Of a stretch of DNA of 21,154 bases, positions 1 to 7,331 are shown in pieces (the stretch's first letter is position 1; each line of letters begins with the position of its first letter). Source of the stretch: Clostridiales bacterium (lineage in GTDB: Bacteria; Bacillota; Clostridia; Oscillospirales; Oscillospiraceae); assembly GCA_019423635.1 (NCBI GenBank), contig JAHZBA010000039.1, positions 1-21,154 of the forward strand, read 5' to 3'. The notes beneath the pieces were generated by a model that ran no database searches, had not been told where the DNA came from, and was given only the letters and a program-made list of their open reading frames with translations. Made by a program: the position numbers and the translations under genes.

Positions 1-2
1 CG

Positions 3-224
3 GGGATCGTCGCCCGGCTGGAGCAGAAGGGCCTTGTGGAGGGCTTTGGGGACGCAGAGGACCGGCGGATCAAACGGGTTCGGATTACCCCGGCGGGCCT
101 GGAATGTATCCACGCCGCCCTGCACTTCCGGGCTGAGGCGGATGAGAAGCTCCTCTCCGGCCTGACGGAGACCGAACGGGATATCTTCTACACCCTGCTG
201 AAAAAAGTGCGGAACTCCCTGTAA
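3..224 (+). CDS. MarR-family transcriptional regulator, C-terminal part (5' end outside window)
   Basis: The reading frame is open from the left edge and ends in TAA at 222-224, giving about 73 residues. It reads ARLEQKGLVEG, then DAEDRRIKRVRITPAG, which is the end of the recognition helix and the beta-wing of MarR/SlyA winged-helix regulators (the D.RxxxVxLT.G signature). The rest is the C-terminal dimerisation helix. MarR proteins usually bind palindromic operators as dimers and release them on binding small phenolic or lipophilic ligands, and they often repress a neighbouring exporter. The next gene is a MATE exporter on the same strand, so control of that gene is a reasonable inference. 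A GTG at 36 is only an internal codon, not the start. The N-terminal half and promoter are not visible. Confidence 0.85.
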   Translation, partial: GIVARLEQKGLVEGFGDAEDRRIKRVRITPAGLECIHAALHFRAEADEKLLSGLTETERDIFYTLLKKVRNSL

Positions 225-226
225 TT

Positions 227-390
227 CCCCTCATCCGCCCCAGTGTGCGCACTGGGGCACCTTCCCCTAAAGGGGAAGGCTTTTACGAGGGACTGGCGCA
301 CAATGTGCGCCCGCCTCCCCCGTCTCTCGTCTCCCGTAAAGGCTTCCCCTTTAGGGGAAGCTGGCACGGCGAAGCCGTGACTGATGAGGG
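227..390. repeat. MITE-like inverted-repeat element in the marR-MATE spacer
   Basis: The two ends are inverted copies of each other. The left end is about 230-286 (CTCATC, a GC hairpin, then CTTCCCCTAAAGGGGAAG). The right end at 336-390 carries the reverse complement of the same modules, ending TGATGAGGG. The left end holds two hairpins: 237-245/250-258 with a 4-nt loop and 260-268/271-279 with a 2-nt loop. The right end has the equivalent TTCCCCTTTAGGGGAA hairpin and a GGC-ACGGCGAAGCCGT-GA hairpin. No protein is encoded inside. This matches the style of non-autonomous intergenic repeats common in Oscillospiraceae. Whether it moves or acts as RNA is unknown. Confidence 0.6.
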
Positions 391-419
391 CGATTACCGG
401 TGAGCCTGCGCGGAACGGC

Positions 420-472
420 CTCATCCGCCCCAGTGTGCGCACTGGGGCACCTTCCCCTAAAGGGGAAGGCTT
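420..472. repeat. Second copy of the 53-bp left end of the inverted-repeat element
   Basis: Positions 420-472 are identical by eye to 230-282: CTCATCCG, the CCCCAGTG/CACTGGGG hairpin, and the CCTTCCCCT/AGGGGAAGG hairpin. Exact identity over 53 bp in non-coding DNA points to recent duplication or insertion of a solo end. It lies in direct orientation to the left end. Confidence 0.75.
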
Positions 473-542
473 GCCTCTTAGGAGAAAGCTTGCCTTTTAG
501 GGGGAGGCTTGCCCTTTCGGAGAAGCTTGCCCTGCGGGGGAG
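469..542. repeat. Degenerate ~19-bp tandem repeat, four units
   Basis: The heptamer GCTTGCC recurs at 469, 488, 507 and 525 (steps of 19, 19 and 18 bp). Each copy is followed by a degenerate purine-rich stretch such as TCTTAGGAGAAA or CTTTCGGAGAA. The units look like decayed copies of the AGGGGAAGGCTT arm of the adjacent repeat. The tract ends just before the AT-rich leader of the MATE gene. Confidence 0.55.
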
Positions 543-611
543 GAGTGTATTTTTTTGTATAACAACAGCAAGCTATTAACAGTATCATTTTGATTTTAAG
601 GAGGAATTTTT

Positions 612-1970
612 ATGAACGACAACACGGTATTCGTCTTTGAGAAGGCCCCGGTGTCCCGGGCGGTGCTGAAAAACGCGATTCCCGCCATGGCGGCCATGCT
701 GATGGTGCTGATCTACAATCTGGCGGACACCTTTTTTATCGCCCAGACCCACAATGATATCCTGGTGGCGGCGGTCTCCCTGGCCACGCCGGTATTCCTG
801 ATCTTTATGTCGCTGGGCACCGTTTTCGGCATTGGCGGCACCTCAGTGATCTCCAGGGCCTTCGGGCAGGGCCGGGCGGAATACGCGAAAAAGGTGTGCT
901 CCTTCTGTATGTGGGGCTGTGTGGCGGTGGGCCTCCTCATGTCGGCCGCCTTTCTGCTGTTTATGGATCAGCTCCTGACCCTGATCGGGGCCAGCCCGGA
1001 CACCTGGGCGCCGGCGAAGACCTATCTGACCATCGTGGCCCCGGGCGGGCCTTTCGTGCTGATCTCCAACTGCTACTCCAACATTCTCCGGGCGGAGGGC
1101 CAGCCCACCAGGGCCATGATCGGACAGGTCCTGGGGAACCTGCTCAATGTGGTGCTGGACCCCGTTATGATCCTGGTCTTCAACTGGGGCATCGCCGGCG
1201 CGGCCATCGCCACCGTCATTGGAAATATCGCGGGCGCGGGGTACTACATTGCCTATTTCCTGCGGGGCAGGTCCAGCCTCAGCATCCATATCCGGGACTT
1301 CTCGCTGAAGGACAAAATCTGCACCGGCGTGCTGTCCATCGGCATCCCGGCCTCCCTGGGCTCCCTGCTCATGAGCGTGTCCCAGATCATCGTCAACGCC
1401 CGGATGGCGGGCTATGGCGACATGGCCCTGGCCGGGATGGGGGTGGCCATGAAGGTGACCATGATGACCGGCATGGTGTGTATCGGCTTCGGCCAGGGGG
1501 TCCAGCCCCTGCTGGGCTACTGCGTGGGGGCGAAGCTGTGGGAGCGGTTCAAGAAGATCATGCGCTTCTCCGTCCTCTTCTCCCTGGGCCTCAGCGCCGC
1601 TATGACGGGGCTGTGCTATCTGCTCCGGGGACCCATCATCCGCGTGTTTTTGACGGAGCCGGCCTCCTTTGACTACGCCATCACCTTTACCAGTATCCTG
1701 CTGACCACCAGTTTCCTGTTCGGCGTGTTCTACGTGCTGACCAACGCCCTCCAGGCCATGGGGGCGGCGGTGCAGGCTCTGATTATCAACCTCAGCCGCC
1801 AGGGGATCATCTACATCCCCGCCCTGTTTTTCCTCCAGGCCGCTCTGGAGGCGGAGGGGCTGGCCTGGGCCCAGCCGGCGGCGGACCTCCTCTCCACCAC
1901 CCTGGTGGCGGCGCTGTACCTGTGGACCTCCCGGCGCATGATGGCATCGGAGCTGGAACAAAAAATCTGA
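612..1970 (+). CDS. MATE-family multidrug/Na+ efflux transporter
   Basis: The product is 452 aa, the usual length for MATE exporters (about 440-470). These are inner-membrane antiporters that expel cationic or lipophilic compounds using Na+ or H+ gradients. The sequence shows the family's two related halves of about six hydrophobic segments each. The first opens with PAMAAMLMVLIYNLADTFFI, the typical P.....L...L....D..F start of helix 1. Further on are GGTSVISRAFGQG and ILRAEGQPTRAM in the first half. The second half begins with SIGIPASLGSLL and includes GFGQGVQPLLGYCVGA. The start is set by AAGGAGG at 598-604, eight bases before ATG. The upstream MarR fragment suggests inducible expression. 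The substrate cannot be read from the sequence. Confidence 0.93.
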   Translation: MNDNTVFVFEKAPVSRAVLKNAIPAMAAMLMVLIYNLADTFFIAQTHNDILVAAVSLATPVFLIFMSLGTVFGIGGTSVISRAFGQGRAEYAKKVCSFCMWGCVAVGLLMSAAFLLFMDQLLTLIGASPDTWAPAKTYLTIVAPGGPFVLISNCYSNILRAEGQPTRAMIGQVLGNLLNVVLDPVMILVFNWGIAGAAIATVIGNIAGAGYYIAYFLRGRSSLSIHIRDFSLKDKICTGVLSIGIPASLGSLLMSVSQIIVNARMAGYGDMALAGMGVAMKVTMMTGMVCIGFGQGVQPLLGYCVGAKLWERFKKIMRFSVLFSLGLSAAMTGLCYLLRGPIIRVFLTEPASFDYAITFTSILLTTSFLFGVFYVLTNALQAMGAAVQALIINLSRQGIIYIPALFFLQAALEAEGLAWAQPAADLLSTTLVAALYLWTSRRMMASELEQKI

Positions 1971-2064
1971 TCTCCGTCTCCCGATTTTAAGTTATTTTTG
2001 AGTTTGGCCGCTATACTGACAGCAGCGGTTTCCTCATGGAACCGGCCGGGGGAGGTGCCTTTGC

Positions 2065-2550
2065 ATGAAACGAATTGGAGCCGCAGCACTGGTTCTGCTG
2101 CTTCTGTCCGGCTGCGCCGGCAGGCCCGCCGCGTCAACCCGGGAGACGGACGGGGACGCGCTCTCCATTGCGGCGCTGTTTCAAACGGAGAGCGGAGACG
2201 CCCTCCACGGCAGCGCCGTCCAGCTCTCCACGGAGACCGGCAGCCATACCTGTCAGGTAGACCGCGACGGGACGGCCAGCATCTCCGATCTGCCCAGAGA
2301 CGGCGAGCTGGTTTTGACCCTGTCCGGCCAGCACCAGGAGGTGCAGGGCACCATGACCCTCTCCCTCTCCCAGGGGGCCGTCATTGACGCCACCACCGGC
2401 GAGGACGGCGTGGGATATATCACCCTCAGAGACGACACCCGGGAGGTGGCGCTGCTCTTTGTCCTGACGGAGGACGGCGCCCTGCAGTGTACGCTTTGGC
2501 TGGCAGAGGCCGCCCCCTCCCAGGGGGAGCCGCCACAGAAAGGAGTCTGA
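2065..2550 (+). CDS. Small secreted lipoprotein of unknown function
   Basis: The protein is 161 aa. It begins MKRIGAAALVLLLLSGCAG, a type II signal peptide: positive n-region, hydrophobic core and LSGC lipobox with the lipidated Cys at residue 17. The mature part is rich in T, S, D and G and looks like beta strands (DGTASISDLPRDGELVLTL), somewhat like a small Ig-like/carboxypeptidase-regulatory fold, but I do not recognise the family. A GGGGGAGGTG ribosome site at 2048-2057 sets the start. The stop lies one base before the ATG of the (p)ppGpp synthetase, so the two are probably co-transcribed and translationally coupled. It should sit on the outer face of the membrane, where it could assist sensing by the downstream kinase; that is inference from position only. 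Confidence 0.8.
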   Translation: MKRIGAAALVLLLLSGCAGRPAASTRETDGDALSIAALFQTESGDALHGSAVQLSTETGSHTCQVDRDGTASISDLPRDGELVLTLSGQHQEVQGTMTLSLSQGAVIDATTGEDGVGYITLRDDTREVALLFVLTEDGALQCTLWLAEAAPSQGEPPQKGV

Positions 2551-2551
2551 C

Positions 2552-3217
2552 ATGGACCTGTTCCCTCTTGGCGTCACCCGCGCGGAGTGCGAATTCTACG
2601 GGGACCGCCTCATCCTTCTGGAGGGGGTAATCGAGGAGTTTCTCTCCTGCCTCCACATGATCCGCCGCTACCAGGTGAGCCGGGGACGGCGGGACCCCAT
2701 CGCCTCCTTTCAGGCCCGGATCAAAAGCGCCGAAAGTATGCGGGCGAAGCTGGCGCGGCAGCATCTCCCCGTCACGGCGGACAGCGCCCTCCGGGAGGTG
2801 TGGGACGCCGCCGGGGTGCGCCTGGTCTGTCCCTTCGTGCAGAATATCGACCAGACGGTGGCGCTGATCCGGCAGATCCCGGACGTCCGGATTCTGCGGG
2901 AGAAGGACTACATCCGCAATCCCAAGCCCAACGGCTACCGCAGCTATCACCTGATCCTCTCCCTGCCCCTGCGGTTTCTGGAAAAGCCGCCGGAGCATCC
3001 CGTCTGGCTGGAGGTCCAGCTCCGCACCATCGCCATGGACTGCTGGGCCAGCATTGAGCACCAGCTGAAGTACAAGCAGGACATCGCCGACCAGGCGCTG
3101 ATCGTTCAGGAGCTGAAGCGGTGCGCGGATGAGATCGCCTCCACGGACCTCTCCCTGCAGACGATCCGGGAGCTGATCGAATCGCCGGGGAAGGAGGCCC
3201 TTTCATGCGGATCTTAA
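2552..3217 (+). CDS. Small alarmone synthetase ((p)ppGpp synthetase, RelA/SpoT synthetase domain only)
   Basis: This 221-aa cytosolic enzyme should transfer pyrophosphate from ATP to GDP/GTP to make ppGpp or pppGpp. Visible synthetase motifs, in order: RIKSAESMRAKL (residues 56-67), WDAAGVRLVC (84-93, the catalytic-metal Asp region), DYIRNPKPNGYRSYH (119-133, nucleotide binding) and EVQLRTIAMDCW (154-165, with the E..LRT catalytic segment), then IEHQLKYK. There is no HD hydrolase, TGS or ACT domain, so it is a RelQ/RelP (YjbM/YwaC)-type small synthetase of normal length (about 210-230 aa). A GAAAGGAG site precedes the ATG. The gene starts one base after the lipoprotein stop, and its last 13 bases overlap the response-regulator start. 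Transcription with a two-component system suggests alarmone output tied to an envelope signal. Confidence 0.9.
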   Translation: MDLFPLGVTRAECEFYGDRLILLEGVIEEFLSCLHMIRRYQVSRGRRDPIASFQARIKSAESMRAKLARQHLPVTADSALREVWDAAGVRLVCPFVQNIDQTVALIRQIPDVRILREKDYIRNPKPNGYRSYHLILSLPLRFLEKPPEHPVWLEVQLRTIAMDCWASIEHQLKYKQDIADQALIVQELKRCADEIASTDLSLQTIRELIESPGKEALSCGS

Positions 3218-3879
3218 TCGCCGACGACGAGCCGGAGATGACCATGGTGCTGGAGGCCCTGCTCAAGCGGGAGCACTACTCCGTGGACGTGGTACACAAC
3301 GGCCAGGACACCCTGGACTATGGGCTGGCGGAGAACTACGACTGCCTTGTGCTGGATATCATGATGCCCAAGCTGGACGGCATCCAGGCCCTGCAGGCCC
3401 TGCGGGAGAAAAATGTCGCCACGCCGGTGCTGCTGCTGACGGCAAAGAGTCAGGTGGAGGACCGGGTGGCGGGGCTGGACAGCGGCGCGGACGACTACCT
3501 GCCCAAGCCCTTTGACAACCGGGAGCTGATCGCCCGGGTCCGGGCGCTGACCCGCCGGGGCAGCGAGTACACGCCCAGAGTTCTGGCCGCCGGGAATGTC
3601 ACCCTGGACTGCTCCACCTTTGAACTGAAGTGCGGCTCCGCCGGCATCCGGCTGGGCAGCAAGGAGTTTCAGATGCTGGAGCTGCTCATGCGACAGACGG
3701 GGCGCCTCATCTCCACGGAGCAGTTCATGGAGCACATCTGGGGCTACGACAGCGACGCGGAGATCAATGTGGTCTGGGCCTATATCTCCTACCTGCGGAG
3801 AAAGCTGGAGGCCGTGGGGGCCAATGTCCGCATCGCCGCCCGCCGGGGCCAGGGCTATCTGCTGGAGGAGCTCCCATGA
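3205..3879 (+). CDS. OmpR/PhoB-family response regulator
   Basis: The protein is 224 aa, the normal length. The receiver domain is residues 1-115: the acidic pair DDE at 7-9, phospho-acceptor Asp51 in LVLDIMMPKLDG, Thr79 in LLLTAK and Lys101 in YLPKPF. The DNA-binding winged helix is about 130-222, with LGSKEFQMLELLM, NVVWAYISYLRRKL and RRGQGYLL. It should activate or repress transcription when phosphorylated by the adjacent kinase. It overlaps the synthetase gene by 13 bases, and its stop overlaps the kinase start as ATGA, so the genes form one translationally coupled unit. There is no clear independent promoter inside the overlap. Confidence 0.94.
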   Translation: MRILIADDEPEMTMVLEALLKREHYSVDVVHNGQDTLDYGLAENYDCLVLDIMMPKLDGIQALQALREKNVATPVLLLTAKSQVEDRVAGLDSGADDYLPKPFDNRELIARVRALTRRGSEYTPRVLAAGNVTLDCSTFELKCGSAGIRLGSKEFQMLELLMRQTGRLISTEQFMEHIWGYDSDAEINVVWAYISYLRRKLEAVGANVRIAARRGQGYLLEELP

Positions 3880-5129
3880 TCCCCGCGCTTCGCCGGAAGT
3901 TCCTTCTGATCGCCTTTGTCTCCCTGATCGGCACCATGGCCGTCCTCTGCGCCGCCATCGGCATCGGCAACCGCTATGCCACCACCAACCGAATAGACCG
4001 GGCCATTCATATTCTCCACCAAAACGGAGGAGCCTTCCTGCCCCCCGGCTCCCACTTCGATCCCTCCGATTCCCAGTTTCAGATCACGCCGGAGACCGCC
4101 TTTGAGACCCGGTATTTCATTGTGGAGCTCACGGCACAAAGAGAAATCACATCGGTCAACCTGGACCATATCGCCGCGCTGGACCGGCAGACCGTGGTGG
4201 ACACCCTCAGCCGGATCATCGAGGCCGGGACAGAGCGCGGGTATGTCGACTACTACCGCTTCGGCATCTTTCCCCGGGAGGACGGCGGCAGCACCGTCAT
4301 TGTGCTGGACTGCTTCCTTCAGCTCCAGGCGGTGAACAATCTGCTGCGCATTACCATTTTTATCTTCCTCGCCTGTGCCCTGATCGTGTTCGTCCTGCTG
4401 CTGTTTTTGTCCAAACGGGCCATCCGCCCCTTTGTCGAAAACCTGGAGCGGCAGCGGCAATTCGTCACCGACGCCTCTCACGAGCTGAAAACGCCGCTGG
4501 CGATTTTGTCGGCGGACCTGGGGCTGCTGGAGGAGCGGTGCGGGGAGGACAAGTGGCTGCAAAGTGCAAAATCCCAGATCGTCCGGCTGGACCGGCTGAT
4601 TAAAAATCTGGTGGAACTGGCCCGCACAGAGGAGACCATCCGGGAGGACGCGGCAGAGGTGTTTTCCGTCAGCGAAATTGCCCAAGCCTGCGCGGACGCC
4701 TTCCAGCCGCTGGCCGAGGCGGCGGGAAAGACCCTGACGGCGGAGATTGCCGGCCGGATCAGCATCAGGGGCGTCCGGGACAATCTCTTCCGCCTCTTTT
4801 CCATCCTGCTGGACAACGCGGTGAAGTACTGCGACCCCGGTGGAACCATCCGGCTGTCTGTATCCATGCGGGGGCGGAATGTCTGTATCTCCGTGTCCAA
4901 TCCCAGCGCAGGCGTGGACACCGCCCAGCTCCCCCGCTACTTTGACCGCTTCTACCGGGCGGACACCTCCCGGGACCGCTCCACCGGGGGCTACGGAATC
5001 GGCCTGTCCACCGCAAAGGCCATTGTCACCCGGCACCGGGGACGGATCTCCAGCCGCTACGCCGGGGGCGTCATCACCTTTACGGCGCTGATCCCACAGG
5101 GAGGCGGGCCGTCCTGCGTCTCCACCTGA
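3876..5129 (+). CDS. Membrane sensor histidine kinase (HAMP-less)
   Basis: Starting at the ATG that overlaps the regulator's stop (ATGA), the product is 417 aa. In-frame sequence upstream of this ATG merely shadows the regulator gene. Transmembrane segment 1 is about residues 9-31 and segment 2 about 157-178, enclosing an extracytoplasmic domain of about 125 residues of no recognised family. The link from segment 2 to the kinase core is only about 17 residues, too short for a HAMP domain. The core has the H-box DASHELKTPLAI with His202, the N-box LLDNAVKY with Asn314, an F-box YFDRFYRAD and the G-box GGYGIGLS (371-378). It should autophosphorylate His202 and pass phosphate to Asp51 of the preceding regulator. 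The signal is unknown. Confidence 0.93.
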   Translation: MIPALRRKFLLIAFVSLIGTMAVLCAAIGIGNRYATTNRIDRAIHILHQNGGAFLPPGSHFDPSDSQFQITPETAFETRYFIVELTAQREITSVNLDHIAALDRQTVVDTLSRIIEAGTERGYVDYYRFGIFPREDGGSTVIVLDCFLQLQAVNNLLRITIFIFLACALIVFVLLLFLSKRAIRPFVENLERQRQFVTDASHELKTPLAILSADLGLLEERCGEDKWLQSAKSQIVRLDRLIKNLVELARTEETIREDAAEVFSVSEIAQACADAFQPLAEAAGKTLTAEIAGRISIRGVRDNLFRLFSILLDNAVKYCDPGGTIRLSVSMRGRNVCISVSNPSAGVDTAQLPRYFDRFYRADTSRDRSTGGYGIGLSTAKAIVTRHRGRISSRYAGGVITFTALIPQGGGPSCVST

Positions 5130-5325
5130 ACTGCGCCGGAGCTCCCGGCCCCTCCAGCCGGCGGGCAGAGGCGGCTTCCAACGGGGAACGCCCTCTCGCC
5201 TGCGGCGGGAGGACATCCAGCGGGTGCAGTTTCCACTCCCGCCCGGATACACCCGGTTTTTCTCACTCGCTCCGGCATATATCTCGCTTCTTCGCCGAGG
5301 AAATCCCAAAAATCAACACTTTTCG

Positions 5326-5354
5326 TTGACAACTGTTCCGTCCGTTGTTATACT
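5326..5354 (+). promoter_or_regulatory. Sigma-A promoter of the DUF1508 gene
   Basis: The -35 box is TTGACA (5326-5331), the spacer is 17 bp and the -10 box is TATACT (5349-5354). This is close to perfect consensus and predicts strong, possibly constitutive expression, with a leader of about 35 nt to the ATG at 5396. The 196 bases upstream (5130-5325) hold only a weak GC hairpin (CCTCTCGCC/GGCGGGAGG near 5191-5211) without a T-run. Confidence 0.8.
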
Positions 5355-5395
5355 GGCCTTATCGACCCCGAAATTTGGATAAAGGAGCGATTTTT

Positions 5396-5770
5396 ATGGG
5401 AAAGTTCGCAGTCAAAACGGTGAAAACCGGCATCAAATTTGACCTGAAGGCCGGCAACGGCGAGGTCATCGCCACCTCTGAGGTTTACACCTCCCGTTCC
5501 GCCTGTCTGAACGGCGTAGAGAGCGTGCGGAAGAACGCCCCCATCGCCAAGCTGGAGGACCAGACCGAGGAGGGCTTCGAGACGGTCACCAATCCGAAAT
5601 TTGAGGTCTATACGGACAAGGCCGGGGAGTTCCGTTTCCGCCTGAAGGCCCGCAACGGGGAAATCATCGCCGTGTCGGAGGGATACAAGGCCAAGGCGTC
5701 CTGCCTGAACGGCATCGAGAGCGTGCGGAAAAACGCCCCTGAGGCCGCGGTGGTGGATGTGGAGGACTGA
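5396..5770 (+). CDS. YegP-family (DUF1508) protein, two tandem domains
   Basis: The protein is 124 aa, made of two DUF1508 repeats. The first runs about residues 10-50 (FDLKAGNGEVIATSEVYTS, then SACLNGVESVRKNAP). The second is about 75-118 (FRFRLKARNGEIIAVSEGY, then SCLNGIESVRKNAPEA). The repeats are very similar to each other, as is normal for YegP. The fold is a small beta sheet of unknown biochemical role. AAAGGAG at 5381-5387 places the start at 5396; an in-frame upstream codon at 5345 lies within the promoter and is not used. It is monocistronic, with its own promoter and the terminator at 5875-5918. Confidence 0.93.
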   Translation: MGKFAVKTVKTGIKFDLKAGNGEVIATSEVYTSRSACLNGVESVRKNAPIAKLEDQTEEGFETVTNPKFEVYTDKAGEFRFRLKARNGEIIAVSEGYKAKASCLNGIESVRKNAPEAAVVDVED

Positions 5771-5874
5771 AAACTGCGCGCAGCGTGGAAAGGGCCGGCG
5801 TACCTGAGACCACCGCCGCCCAGAGCGGGGAACGGCCCATCTCCGGAAAAGGAAGCCGCCCAAAAAGAGGAAAT

Positions 5875-5918
5875 GCCAGGGAAAAAGCACGATTGAAAAA
5901 TCGTGCTTTTTCCCTGGC
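5875..5918. terminator. Bidirectional intrinsic terminator
   Basis: A perfect 20-bp stem (5875-5894 with 5899-5918) with a GAAA loop. The stem core GCACGATT/AATCGTGC is followed by TTTTT on either strand because the A-run and T-run lie inside the outer stem. It sits between the DUF1508 gene (+) and the phosphatase gene (-), which converge on it, so it can serve both. Confidence 0.85.
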
Positions 5919-5963
5919 CCAAAAGGCCGCATGGCCCTTGTCCACCGGCGGCTTCCGGCGGCT

Positions 5964-6656
5964 TTATGAGATATAGAATTCCTCCAGCGTCTCCAGGCAC
6001 AGGCACCCCAGCGCGCCGTCGAAGCCGCAGCCGCAGTCGATGTCAATCACGCCGCCCCATGAAAGGATTCGGTCCTGCCCGCCCAAAAGCCGGGTGGGGG
6101 TATGGCCCAGAATCACGGTCTTCTCCGGATAATAGACGGCGTCCCTCTCCGGAGCGCCAAACAGGAAGTCCGTCAGATCATATTCCTCCAGCGGTTTGTC
6201 CGGAGCGAAGCGGCCGATTCCGGCGTGCACCAGCACGAAGGACCTTCCCCCGGCCTCCACCTCCGCATAGAGATCCATCTCCTGCAAATACTCCAGGAGC
6301 TCCTCCCGCTCGCTCTGGCTCAGATGCTTCAAATCCCGGAGCGTGGGGCCGCCTCCGTTCCCGATCCACTCGCCGAGTGCGGCAACCTGCTCCCTGCTCA
6401 GCTGATCCAGGCTCTGCTCCGTGACCTTCTCCATGAGCCACGGCAGGCACATGGCCGCTGTGAATTCATGATTTCCCAAAATCGGAATCACATTGGCCCG
6501 GTTCATCATGTCCCGCAGAATCCTGATACCGTCCGGCCCGCGGTCGATGACATCGCCGAGAACATAGAGGGTATCCTCGGCTTTGAACCGGATCGTCTCC
6601 AGCATTCCCCGGTATTTTTCATAGCGGCCGTGAAGGTCGGAAATCACATAGGTCAC
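5964..6656 (-). CDS. PPP-type metallophosphatase (serine/threonine protein phosphatase-like)
   Basis: The protein is 230 aa with the full set of PPP-family metal and phosphate ligands. These are DLHGR (Asp7, His9), GDVIDRGPD (Asp35, Asp38, Arg39), GNHE (Asn62, His63), LVHAG (His144) and ILGHTPT (His185). These enzymes use two metal ions to hydrolyse phosphomonoesters, either protein Ser/Thr/Tyr phosphates or dinucleoside polyphosphates (PrpA/PphA/ApaH-like). The length and GDVIDRGPDGI motif favour the bacterial PrpA-like phosphatase group. The start is GTG, supported by GGGAGG seven bases upstream on the minus strand. The protein is cytosolic and monocistronic. The substrate cannot be decided from sequence. 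Confidence 0.9.
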   Translation of the reverse strand: MTYVISDLHGRYEKYRGMLETIRFKAEDTLYVLGDVIDRGPDGIRILRDMMNRANVIPILGNHEFTAAMCLPWLMEKVTEQSLDQLSREQVAALGEWIGNGGGPTLRDLKHLSQSEREELLEYLQEMDLYAEVEAGGRSFVLVHAGIGRFAPDKPLEEYDLTDFLFGAPERDAVYYPEKTVILGHTPTRLLGGQDRILSWGGVIDIDCGCGFDGALGCLCLETLEEFYIS

Positions 6657-6738
6657 AATATCGCCTCCCGGATGTCAGCTTTTTGAGAAGCGGACCGCGC
6701 TTTTCGCAAAGTACGCGCCCGCTTTCCAGGAACCCCCC

Positions 6739-6858
6739 GTCCCCCTCCGCCGCGGGTCCAGCGAAGCGAATCCGGACCGAAAGCGAAGAAATTCCCATCA
6801 TAGCGCAGTTTTCGGCGAAGCCGGAAACGGAGCGGTGACGGGAATTTCTGAGCCGGAG
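6739..6858. repeat. 120-bp hairpin repeat, copy A
   Basis: Same length and largely the same sequence as 6891-7010. The core is a 63-nt imperfect palindrome at 6787-6849: AGAAATTCCC ... GGC-GAA-GCC ... GGGAATTTCT. A second small hairpin lies upstream (GGTCC/GGACC around CAGCGAAGCGAA). It lies between the phosphatase gene and copy B and encodes nothing. It ends in GAGCCGGAG where copy B has GAGCTGGAG. Confidence 0.8.
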
Positions 6859-6890
6859 TAAGCGGTCAAAATCGATTTCCCGTATTTCTC

Positions 6891-7010
6891 GTCCCTCTCC
6901 GCCGCGAGTCCAGCGAAGCGAGTCGCGGTGGAAAGCGAAGAAATTCCCACCAGAGTGCAGTTTTCGGCGAAGCCGGAAACGGAACGGTGGTGGGAATTTC
7001 TGAGCTGGAG
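6891..7010. repeat. 120-bp hairpin repeat, copy B, overlapping the tRNA-Thr 3' end
   Basis: The core palindrome is 6939-7001. Relative to copy A, arm positions change in pairs: ATCA/TGA-side in A becomes ACCA/TGGT in B, so pairing is kept. The last five bases (7006-7010) are also the encoded CCA, discriminator and last acceptor base of the minus-strand tRNA-Thr. On that strand the hairpin would start a few bases after the tRNA and could help end its transcript. Confidence 0.8.
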
Positions 7011-7081
7011 CTAGTGGGGTGACTCGAACACCTGACCTGCTGATTACGAATCAGCTGCTCTACCGACTGAGCTACACTAGC
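7006..7081 (-). tRNA. tRNA-Thr (anticodon CGU), CCA encoded
   Basis: Read on the minus strand, this 76-nt sequence forms a complete cloverleaf. The acceptor stem is GCTAGTG/CACTAGC with discriminator T and a genomic CCA (7006-7008). The D arm holds AGCTCAGTCGGTAGAGC. The anticodon stem is GCTGA/TCAGC with loop TTCGTAA (anticodon CGT, reading ACG). The T arm has loop TTCGAGT. It stands alone, not in a tRNA cluster. Confidence 0.95.
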
Positions 7082-7132
7082 ATACTGCATCGACCCACAT
7101 ACTCTGCGGGCCGCCGACATTTGACGAAGTGG

Positions 7133-7161
7133 ATTATAGCACATGGAATTCCTTTCGTCAA
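7133..7161 (-). promoter_or_regulatory. Promoter of tRNA-Thr
   Basis: On the minus strand: TTGACG (7156-7161), a 17-bp spacer and TATAAT (7133-7138). It would start transcription about 45 nt before the mature tRNA 5' end. The next 170 bp (7162-7331) up to the divergent T-box promoter show no gene. Confidence 0.8.
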
Positions 7162-7331
7162 CCACTGATTTGCCATCCCAATGCAAAAGATCCGCCGCCC
7201 GGGAAATCCGCGGGAGATCCCGCGGCGAACGTCCGGCCCGTCCACCGCCGTCTCTCCCTGAATCCGCCGGAGGGCGGCCGCGCCCGGCAGAGATCGCCGG
7301 AGGAATTTCCCGCGGAACGCCGCAGTCCCTC

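Noticed and set aside
227..472. CRISPR array
   Set aside because: The repeats are few, lie in mixed orientation, differ in length and lack regular unique spacers.
843..1961. Long minus-strand open frame of 372 codons opposite the MATE gene
   Set aside because: It is a shadow of the GC-rich MATE gene: His/Gly/Gln-rich product, no family signature and no ribosome site.
1998..2017. Promoter TTGAGT/TATACT before the lipoprotein gene
   Set aside because: The two hexamers are only 8 bp apart, too close for sigma-A. No better pair was found, so none was annotated.
3630..3875. N-terminal extension of the histidine kinase to 499 codons
   Set aside because: It lies wholly within the response-regulator gene in another frame. 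The ATGA overlap at 3876 gives the natural start, with transmembrane segment 1 directly after it.
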